64,000 nt of DNA, taken from contig NC_087254.1 of the NCBI RefSeq assembly GCF_037042905.1, forward strand, positions 9,471,103-9,535,102. Direction: 5' to 3'. Under the pieces are notes generated by a model. It saw only the letters and a list, made by a program, of their open reading frames with translations, did not search any database and was not told where the DNA came from. Within the stretch, counting starts at the first letter, position 1. Every line of letters begins with the position of its first letter. Source of the stretch: Lytechinus pictus (taxonomy: Eukaryota; Echinodermata; Echinoidea; Temnopleuroida; Toxopneustidae). Positions 46,101-55,300 of this stretch are shown one piece after another. Both the position numbers and the translations under genes were made by a program.

Positions 46101-47747
46101 TTTCCTTTTCAATATATTCATCTCTTTCTTATAATACATTCGTCTTTCTGATATGTTTGTCTTATTAATTTATTTGTGTTTTTAATATTGTGTTCACCTA
46201 TTTCATTATCAACCCAATCGATGATACAAGTATGTCATTGCAGTAAATTTTGTGGTAGCATTAGTAAATAACACTTTCAAGAAAGTGAGTTGTTGGACAA
46301 ATTTTTTCACAAATTCTTATTAACAAAATCTTTACAGGGATCCAACTCTCAGGGGACCATTCCTGCTCAGGGTGAGAGGACGGACCGAGAATGTCCGTTA
46401 GACCGTGAAGAGCTTGGTCGGAACACCTGGTCCTTCTTGCACACCATGGCGGCTTACTATCCAGACCAACCAACTCAGACGCAGCAGTCGGAAATGACAC
46501 AATTTATTAATCTCTTCTCAAAGTTTTACCCGTGTGAAGACTGTGCAGAGGACCTCAGGGGAAAGTGAGTAGATTAGAAAATGTAGAGCAATTTGCACTA
46601 GGCGCTGTAAAGTTCCTTGTATCCCCCTCCCCTTCCCCCAACAGAATGTCGAAAGCTTTTTCGGATTCAGCAGCATCACGCAACCATCATAGCATCATAT
46701 TCTTGCGTGCATTTCGTAGGCTCATTTCTCATATTTTTTCCCAAATTTGGTATGGAGGTGTATCTTGGTATAATCATCACACTTAACTTTTGATGATGCT
46801 GCTCCCTGTGTTCTATGTTGAAAACTTATAGGCCTGTATTCTCTGAACTCTGGTTTAATTCAAACTGTCGTCTAAGTTGTTGTTTAACTATGGAGAAACA
46901 ATGGTGACACAAACCTCTTTACAGTGCAGGTTTCATTAATCAGCTCTTATGTCACACATATCATTCATAAACATCTAGGAATTGTAACTGAATTAGTTTT
47001 CTTCGCCACTCTGTCCCGAATGAAAGAGCACAGCGACTATAAGAAACATACACTGTTAACAAGATTTTTAACATTTATTTTTCGGCTTTCCATAATTTTG
47101 GCACAGAGTTAGACCATAGCACAAGTTATAGCTGACTTCAGAATACTGCATTGCCTTATTATCCTGGATGGCTTTTGTGATTGCTATAGGCCGTTTTTTT
47201 CGATGAATTTCTTTGAAATTAAGTCTTTGAACTTTATCTTCCCCTAATCTACACAACTACATCTCCAACTTATGGTGATGCCGCCCCTCGTGTTCTCTTA
47301 CAGAGTCGCAGGTCATTTTATCACGCCAAGTGTGATAATTAAAATAGTGGTAGACTCATTTGGGCAAATTCTCAAAAACTAATATAAATACAGGGTTTGA
47401 TATTGCTTTTGTAATCTTGAATATGTTTGAAGTGCCGAATATTTTAATAAATAAATAAATAAGAAGAAAATAAGAAGCAGCTGTGATAACGAAAACAGGA
47501 GTGTCAAATCTGACAGACTTGACATACATAATTATCATGATCTTTACCAAATTAATAATCCCATTCTTTTATCATCCTTAGATTAAAGACAAACCAACCA
47601 GATACGAGTACAAGGCAAAACCTCTCACAGTGGTTCTGTAGGCTTCATAATGACGTCAGTAGGAGATTGGAAAAGCCTATTTTTGATTGCTCAAAGATTG
47701 ATGAACGATGGTTGGACGGATGGAAGGACGGGTCATGTGACTGGTGA
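43001..47747 (+). CDS. gfer: Erv1/ALR FAD-linked sulfhydryl oxidase, GFER-type (three exons, complete)
   Basis: Joined CDS 43001-43144, 46338-46564 and 47582-47747, 178 aa. GFER/ALR reoxidises Mia40 in the mitochondrial intermembrane space, passing electrons to cytochrome c or oxygen. All expected cysteines are present: the shuttle CRAC at 23-26, the FAD-proximal active site CEDC at 114-117, a structural CX16C pair at 143/160, and Cys67 and Cys176, which match the intersubunit pair of the human enzyme. The core [16 protein letters not shown] and [14 protein letters not shown] blocks are almost as in human ALR, and the C-terminus ([16 protein letters not shown]) extends the human end by one Trp. 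All splice sites are GT..AG and phases agree (0, then 2). The start ATG sits in CAAGATGGCAGC. A 959 bp foldback transposon lies in intron 1, and decayed copies of the last exon follow the stop. Confidence 0.95.
43226..43256. other. GC-rich hairpin after GFER exon 1
   Basis: A 12-bp perfect stem (GCTCCCGCCCGC, 43226-43237, pairing with 43245-43256) with a 7-base loop lies 80 bp inside intron 1. It may be a remnant of a short inverted-repeat element or a structured promoter-proximal site. Confidence 0.6.
43461..44419. mobile_element. foldback transposon with ~412 bp inverted arms, GFER intron 1
   Basis: Left arm 43461-43872 and right arm 44007-44419 are nearly perfect inverted copies (I see only a few mismatches), separated by a 134 bp spacer. 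The ends are TAGCCTGGAGGCG and its complement. GTCTCGAT is duplicated on both sides (43453-43460 and 44420-44427), an 8-bp target duplication. There is no transposase. Each arm carries a short ATG-initiated segment followed by a consensus splice donor (44127-44150 on the plus strand). Sea urchins are known to have foldback TU elements with 8-bp target duplications; kinship to this one is not shown. Confidence 0.85.
44428..44882. other. GFER intron 1, between repeats
   Basis: No exon is recognised. A CAAGATGGCGGC motif (YY1-like) lies at about 44498, within a CpG-containing patch at 44445-44515. It could be a second transcription start region; the remainder is AT-rich. Confidence 0.5.
44890..45263 (-). 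mobile_element. tRNA-headed SINE, minus strand
   Basis: On the minus strand the head near 45190-45250 reads GGAGCCGTGGTGTAGTGG with a B box GTTCGAATCCCACCGCGG, then the body shared with other copies here (GGGTACC block), ending in a TTA-repeat tail at 44890. CCTGATA is duplicated at 44883-44889 and 45264-45270, as expected for retroposition. Confidence 0.75.
45271..46337 (+). other. rest of GFER intron 1
   Basis: AT-rich sequence with no recognisable exon, tRNA or element. It ends with the tttacag acceptor of exon 2. Confidence 0.7.
46338..46564 (+). CDS. gfer: GFER exon 2
   Basis: It encodes residues 49-123 and two bases of the next codon: most of the helical FAD-binding core and the CEDC active site. 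The acceptor is tttacag|gga and the donor is aa|gtgagt (phase 2). Confidence 0.95.
47582..47747 (+). CDS. gfer: GFER exon 3 (terminal)
   Basis: It completes residue 124 and encodes 125-178: [19 protein letters not shown], then [10 protein letters not shown] and the C-terminal Cys. The acceptor AG is at 47580-47581 and the TGA is at 47745-47747. The reading agrees with human ALR through the CX16C pair and the GSCD end. The second part of this exon is repeated downstream in tandem. Confidence 0.92.
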
Positions 47748-47772
47748 CATCGTTGTTTTGATGGACCGATGG

Positions 47773-48330
47773 AATTACAAGATACCACCTCTCATAATGG
47801 TTTTGTAGGCTTCATAGTGACGTTTGTAGGTTGAAAAAGGCCGCCTTTTGATTGCTCAAAGATTGATGAACGATGGATGGAAGGATGGGTCATGTGACTA
47901 GTGATATTGTCGTTTCGATGGACCATTGGAATTACAAGACACGACAACCTTTCGTAATGACATTATTAGGGGATTGAAAAAGCCTATTTTTGACTGCTCA
48001 AAGATTGATGAATGATGGTTGGATGGATGAAAGGACAGGTCATGTGACTGGTGACATCGTTTTGATGGACCAATGGAATTACAAGACACAATCTGTTGTA
48101 ATGGTTCTAAGGCTTGACAATAATGTTAGTAGAAGGTTGGAAAGTCTATTTTCGACTGCTCAAGCATTGATGAACGATGGTTGGATGAAGGGACGGGTCA
48201 TGTGACTTGCGACATCGTTTTGATGGACCAAAGGAATTGCAAGACACAATCTGTTGTAATGGTTCTGATGACTTGACAACAACATTAGTAGGGTCATGTG
48301 ACTGATGACATCATTGTTTTTATGGACCAA
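47773..48330 (+). pseudogene. decayed tandem copies of the GFER terminal exon
   Basis: Directly after the GFER stop, the last part of exon 3 plus about 25 bp of 3' UTR recurs. The FDCSK codons start at 47685 in the real exon and again at 47850, 47992 and 48154, which gives spacings of 165, 142 and 162 bp. A fifth copy near 48290 keeps only the tail. All copies have stops or frameshifts: copy 2 ends early after a deletion, copy 3 has a TGA in place of the Arg codon of DERW, and copy 4 is frameshifted after WLD. None has an acceptor like the real exon, so they probably form part of the 3' UTR or downstream sequence. Confidence 0.85.
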
Positions 48331-48359
48331 TATAATCGAATCGAATAATCATGTACTCT

Positions 48360-50890
48360 TGGATGTGCCAGAAAGTGGACAATATAAGATCAAATGATTT
48401 AGACAATGAAATGTAGGAAGCTATTCAACTTCTCATATTAATGGAGAATTTTTTTCAAGAGAAATATAGGAAAATCAAATGTACAAGTATTTCTGGCCAT
48501 TGAGTAGAATTGAGAAACTTCCTAAAAATTTGTAAAGTTGAATGCACTAAATACCAATGTTTGCCCTAAATTTTTGAACTCCCGCACTCTTGTGCACAGG
48601 AGTGAATCTAATTGGCTACACACAAATTGGTGCCCTGACCGTATTACAGCCATTAAAAAAAAATCATAATTTGATTAAGGGCATTTGAAAACAATCTGTC
48701 TCCATAAATATCATGGATTGAATTTGGAAGCTCACAAAAATCTGATGTCCGGGGTAAAAATAAATCTGTAAAAGGCTAAAAGACATTGTTTGGATGTATT
48801 AAGCACTAAATAAAAGCGAAATTTTGATTTATTATTACTACTAATTTCATTGTCCATTCATGCAATATCTGTTTGGTCCCATTTTCTCTCCAACCAGTGT
48901 ATTGTACGACTATTCTGTTCAAACCTTATAATGGCAAAAGGACAATAGAGGAATTAGCCTTATTTTTAGACCCACTGGTCAGTCACCCGGTGGATGTAAG
49001 TAACCATGATCACGACTTAATGTTCCATCTTGATGGCAAGGTTAACATCCTGTCTAAAAACAATTAGTCTACATGTACATGTGCTACTAAGATTGTCTAT
49101 CATCATCTATATAGAGCGTTCTAGCCATACATTAAGAACACATATTTTGGTCTGTATCAATTGCTCGTGCAATATCAGAGCGTATCCCTAAAACAGGACT
49201 GAAAAATCCGACGAATATCCCATAGGCTCCTGTACAATATTTGCTATCGAATACGAGAGCATATTCAACAGTTTAAGGTGCGTGCGCAAATGTGTGAAAT
49301 ATAAACGTGTACAAGAATGAAAGCAATGCAAAGCACAGCATAGAGCACAACTACGCTCAATGGCGTCATAATGAACTACAGTGTACATGCAAGTCGCATG
49401 TTATTGACCAAAATTGATTCTATGAAGTGATAATGGCATAATGTGATAAGTGATATGACTTCTTAAATCACATTTCTCCCTCTTTTTGGGGGAGGGAGGT
49501 GGGATAGATGATAATTATATTGGATGGCTTTACATGTATTTCAGAAATATTCCACTCATTAGGGCCAATATTCCACGAATTGCAGATTCGTGGAATATTT
49601 CTGGTATACCATTCTGGGCCATCCAATATAATATAAATGCCACATGGGCTGAACCCATTTGATCAATTTGGTCTCATTGTCACTTGGTCTAAGACTCACT
49701 TTGGGCTGTCATTTAGTCTGATTCCCAGGCGGTCTAATTTCGACTTTGTCTCACCTTTTTGTTCTTTGTAAACTGAAAATTAGTTCATGAACAGTTCACC
49801 TGTTACAATCATGTTGACTAAATGTAAGTGGTGTTGGACAGAATGTGTCTACAATGATCAAAATGGGAATTGCCTGTATGGGTATTAGACAAAATGGTAC
49901 ATGTAATAAGTTACAGTTAAACCACGTGGTTGCCTGGTTGGTAAACTTGGATTCAACACATCTTATCAACGCCACCATACCTTATATAAAACAACAAGAC
50001 ATTTTTATTGTTGAGGTTTTGAATTCATTTTTATTAACAATTCTTTCATTAAAAGCAGGTTATTATGAATACAGTATTAAGAACAGCCTACAAAAATATT
50101 ACCTTGCTCATGGCTTCCGAGTAACAAAATGTAATCTCCACCTGTGCAGACCTGTTAGAATTACATGTACAAAGCATTCCTTTAAAATCTTCTGTAATAT
50201 TTCATTCATAAAGCTTCAATTTTATATCAGAATTCATGATTGGATCATATTTCAAAATTCTTTTACAAAGTAAAATATCTCGGATATATAATTCATACAT
50301 ATCTAGTATCTGTGATATAAAACTGGTTTTATGAAAGAAATCCCAGATTTGATTCTCCCTTCCAATTATTCTTTCTTGATGTGATGTTAGCATTTGTTTT
50401 CTATGCTTAGTCATATAATTGTACTCCTAATTTTAGATAAATACTCTACTTCATGTGTATCATTAATATCAAGTACATGTACAGTATTTATGAGTCTGTG
50501 TTGACATCAGTATTAAACGATTCATCTCATTCAGAACTTTTTTCTTAAAAATTATTCAAATTTCAGTTTAGTAAGTGTTTGGGCATTTTTCATCGCCAAT
50601 TAAAATTCCAACCAATAATCATTACTTTTAAATGCCAATATTAATCTTGCAATTAAAAAAATCATGTTAATGGAAAAAGTAATAACTAGCTTTTGAATGG
50701 CTTAGTAACAAGTATAATGACAGAAGTCCAGTGTAACAAGCTGGGTAGGAGACTATACTGCATATAGTTGATGCAACCTTTAATATGAATGCTATTTTCA
50801 TGTGACTTTTCTCTATGTAATGCCTTGGTGTTCATGGCATCTTTCGTTATTTATGTTTCTCATTCTTACAAGTGAGGCTTTATCTGAATA
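48360..50890. other. intergenic sequence after GFER
   Basis: No gene is recognised. AATAAA at 48809-48814 may serve as a distal GFER poly(A) signal. A small inverted repeat lies at 49530-49633 (TATTGGATGGC ends), and GGTCTAAT-type dispersed repeats lie at 49655-49760. A 142-codon open frame at 49845-50273 has no recognisable domain. Confidence 0.6.
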
Positions 50891-50895
50891 ATAGG

Positions 50896-51190
50896 GAGTT
50901 TTTGCACTGTGATGCAGAATGAATCCAAGAGCATAGCAAATGTATTGAAAGCGCCAGTCAAATCAAAATGAACAGCCTGGAGGTCATTGTCGAAAATTGG
51001 TGAATCACAGCGGTTTCATCCTGCTTTGGAGCTGACTACAAATGGCAAATACGTTGTATTTCCAGTGTCCAGGGACGAAACTGCCCTTTCGATTCACCAA
51101 CCCTCGACAGAGACTTCATTGTCATGAAGGGGGTCTTAAAATACATTCTCTGTGTTCCCAAAAGTGTTCTGCATCGCGGTTGCAAAAACT
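50896..51190. repeat. foldback element, family A copy 3
   Basis: GGGAGTTTTTGCA-like left end and TGCAAAAACT right end; the inner arms ATTGTCGAAAATTGGTGAAT and TTCACCAACCCTCGACAG match copies at 5356 and 31252. Confidence 0.7.
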
Positions 51191-51269
51191 TGTTTTGTTC
51201 AGCATTTAGGCCTTGTTTCTTTCTGTGGCTATGCAATTTCTTACTGTGTTTGAAAATCATGTAATAGAG

Positions 51270-51272
51270 TAT

Positions 51273-51303
<31 letters not shown>
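51270..51303. repeat. (TA)n microsatellite
   Basis: An alternating TA run between 51270 and 51303. Confidence 0.9.
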
Positions 51304-51431
51304 TCTGATATTAATCATCAGAGAAATAAAATGAATCGTCATACATTTTTCAATCACTTTTTCAATTGAGGAGGTTTTGTTGATTTCATGAATTACGGTA
51401 GGATAATAATTGGAGGACGGGTAGCAGGGCT

Positions 51432-51990
51432 TTAAAGGGATGGTTTGGGCTGAAAACATATCTTGATACATAGAGTAGAATTCACTGAGCAAAATGCAGA
51501 AAATTTCATCAAAATCGGATAACAAATAATTAAGTTATTGAAGTTTAAAGTTTAGCAATATTTTGTGAAAACAGTCGTCATGAATATTCATTAGGAGGGC
51601 TGATGATGTCACATCTCCACCTTCCGTTTTCTTATGTTATTACATAAAATCATAATTTTTTCATTATTTCATACTTATGTGAATAATATGTCTCCCTTAT
51701 AATGAAATAAGTTGCAGCAATAGATATCTAATGCACTAAATCAGTTGTCAATCCAATTTTTCTAATTCTTGGGGGAAAACATTTGAATAAACCTAATTTC
51801 ATATAATAAAATACAAAAGAACAAGTGGAGATGTGAAATCATTAGCCCACCTAATGAATATTCATGACTTTAAAATTCAATAACTTGGTTATTTGTTATC
51901 TGATTTTTATGAAATTTTTGGCATTTTGCTCAGTGAATTCTACTCTATTTAGTAAGCTATAAATACTTTCAGCCCGGACCATCCCTTTAA
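51432..51990. mobile_element. TTAA-flanked foldback element (AGGGATGG ends)
   Basis: TTAAAGGGATGG at the left, CCATCCCTTTAA at the right. The arms repeat inverted through AATTCACTGAGCAAAATGC and TTCATGAATATTCATTAGG segments. No coding capacity. Confidence 0.75.
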
Positions 51991-52139
51991 CATTTCATTC
52001 AAGGGGTGTTGCAAGAAAGTAATACAAATTAAATTTTAGTACTATTGATACAATCAACTTTAGCTATATATAATCAACACTCATTTCAAGAAGCAGATGA
52101 GCAATCAAGTGCAAATTTGCAATTAATTGAAAGACATGA

Positions 52140-52145
52140 TTTATT
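52140..52145 (-). terminator. PMS2 polyadenylation signal candidate
   Basis: AATAAA on the minus strand, about 190 bp after the PMS2 stop. Confidence 0.45.
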
Positions 52146-52332
52146 TAGGACCCCAAAACAGCTTGCAATTAATCACAAGTTTCTCGCAATGCTCCCATAA
52201 GACTGACAGACAAGAAGTACTGTATTTTGTAGCAGGGATAATACTTCAGTCCTACTCATTATGATTTATGTTTATCAATTGGGCAGCGAAGAAAAAAAAT
52301 CCTTTAGTCCCAACCATTGTGATTTATGTTTA

Positions 52333-52395
52333 TCAATCGGGCATCATGTTGAGGTTGAAGAGATGACGCATGGTGGGACGACCGTGGGGACAGTT
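52333..52395 (-). CDS. pms2: PMS2 terminal exon (CPHGRP)
   Basis: [20 protein letters not shown] and stop. CPHGRP carries metal-binding Cys and His residues of the MutL nuclease. The acceptor is TTCACCAG. Confidence 0.94.
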   Translation of the reverse strand, partial: NCPHGRPTMRHLFNLNMMPD

Positions 52396-55300
52396 CTGGT
52401 GAACAGAAAATAAACAAGATTACGCTTTTAAATTTGTTGGTGAAAATAGGGAAATGCTGAGTGGAAAGGTTGTGGGTGTAAGTGTAGAGATTGGAAGTGA
52501 ATGAAATTGACAAAATGTACTCCCCTGCAACTTGCCTGCAATTGTAGGTAAATTGTTGATAGGTCTGCAGCCACTTTGTATACTGCTTGTTTCGTCTAGT
52601 CCCACATGGTCTGATCCCATTTTGGCCTACAAACAGATCATCTAATGGGCGATTCCATACGTGTCGTACGGGACATTTTGACAACAATTTCTAGTTTCCT
52701 AGCCGAATGCTTGAGCAAAAAAATATTCTTTTTTTGTCAATGATAAAGCTGTAGTGGGTAGTCATGTAAAAAACTAATAACCCCCCAAAAAAATTGATTA
52801 TGGGTAAATTATAGGTGAAAATGTTGTGTGTCGTACGGGACACAGAAATGTCCCGTACGACACGCAACATTTTAAGCTCTAATTCACCTATGGACAATAT
52901 ATTTTTGTTGGTTGTCAGTTTTTTGCATGTCTACCCAGTAGTACTTAATATTACCACAGAGCAAATTGAAGTTCTTCGTTCGTTTGGACAGCAGGTTGAA
53001 AAATGTTGTGAAAATGGCTGATTTTTCTAGCATGGAATCACCATTCGGTCTAATAGCCACTTTATTCTATTTACTATTTCGTCTACATCAATTATCTACT
53101 TGGTCTTGCCGCTTAAAATGCATTCTACATGGTGGAATGTAGTGTTTGTTAATAAAATTTCATTTGGTAAAGTAAGAAATAATATCAAAGTCAATAAGTG
53201 GAAATAGACCAAATGGCATAAGACCATTGGCGGCGGAGCAGAGGATTATCTTTTGTGTTTGGGGGGGACGCAACAATAGACGTCCCCCCCAAACACAAAA
53301 GATAATCCTCTGCTCCACTGCCAATGCATAAGACTAAATGAGAATTTTACCAAGAGGTTATTAGACCAATTGTATTGTCACAACAAGCCTCACTTAGATC
53401 AAATTGATAGTAGATCATATGAGTAATATCACAATAAGGGCGGAACTTGCGCTTATTTATAATGACACACAGAAAAAAAATATCAGGGGGGTGTTTCACA
53501 AAGATTTAAGTATGACTTAAAACGCACTTACATGCCGACGCGTATCCACAATGCTGACTTTTCTAAAAATATTTACCACATAATTTTTATCAATCACAGC
53601 TTAGTCAAATGCCCTTCAGTTTACATTGAACAATTTGCTAGGCTGAAGTCTTCAATTTACATTTAAACACATCTTAATAAAAGAAAATACAGTAGATAAT
53701 TGGCCTTTGTGGATCCTTCCCAACAAAGACACACATGAGGAAATACTTATTTCCCATCCATTTGAGAACAATTAAATTAATGAAACTTGCAAACAGCACT
53801 TACAATAATCATAATAAGACCCTTGAAGTAAAAAAAAGTGTTTTTAGTATTAGATGAGAGCATGTAATATCAATTGCTCGAAAAATTCCGATACACTTAA
53901 AAGTCAGAGATCCAAGCAAAGGGAGTGATAATTTTTAAGGCCTGGCATTTTATGAGAAATTATTCAGAGGTTTTGGACTTACCCACGGCTGTTCCAATTC
54001 ACCCATGTGGCAAACCAACTGTACAAGCAACAAAATATAATAAGGGGAAATGCTGACAATAGTGTTTTATAAATGTTGCACAAAGGATTCATACAGGGTC
54101 ATAATAATTTACAAACAGATCCTCAAATCATCAAAGATGACGGAAGTTGTACAAATATGATAAAGGTAGGAGTGAATGATCTAGAACAGGCAGAAATTTA
54201 AACTTTCATTTTTCTTAAACCCCCATTCCACAGACAGCAAGACATCTTTAACCCTAACTAGGCCGGGTTTTTTTGGCTGTTCTGTGGCCGGGGGGGGGGT
54301 TGAATCAACCCCCCCCCCTGAGATCTCGGCCACCGATCGCGCAAGCGCCGCAAAAATTTGCACGCTGGTAGTGTGCGATGTAATCTACAAGGCTGTATGG
54401 TAAAATTTTCCAAAATAATGAAATTTCATTTCATATGAATTAATTATGCTAATTTATGCATAAATCATACTTTTTGCTCTAATTCACTAAATGAAGCTCC
54501 TAGAATGCTCAATTTTTGGTAAAAATATTCTTTGTAGCATTCTTAACAATGGCAATTGAAAAAAACTTCGGTTTGGAAATCAATTTTTTATGTATTTTAT
54601 TGTTTTATGAATTTCTGATGTATTTCTTTGTTTTTCAACCTTTTGTTTTTCTTTTTTTTTTTCACCAGATTTATTGAACAACCTTTTTGAAGCATAATTA
54701 TGCTAAAATCAATTGCTTTCAGCTGTTTAAAGTAAAAATAATCATATCTTTAGGAATAAGATGAGAAAACTCAATTTGCATTGACTTTGTACACAAAATC
54801 ACGTTTTGGAACAATTTTTGGTCTGACATGCACTTACAAAATGTTGCGTAATTTCGGAACCGCGTACCCGGGCGTCGTAAACTTGGTCTCAAAAGATGCG
54901 CGAGACTTAAAAGTATAAACTCTACGAGTGGCGCGGTCAAAAAAATTCGCGCGGCGGAATGATTGCAGAAAATGTTGAGGGGTGGTTGATTCAACCCCCC
55001 CCGGCCATTATAGGGTTAAAGGTCAAGTCCAACCCAGAAAAATGTTGATTTAAATAAATAGAGAAAAATCAAACTAGCATAACGCTGAAAATTTCATCAA
55101 AATCGGATGTAAAATAAGAAAGTTATGACATTTTAAAGTTTCGCTTATTTTTCACAAAACAGTGATACGCACAACTCAGTGACATGCAAATGAGACAGTC
55201 GATGATGTCCCTCACTATTTCCTTTGTTTTTTTATTGTTTGAATAATACAATATTTCATTTTTTACAGATTTGACAATAAGGACCAACTTGACTGAACCA

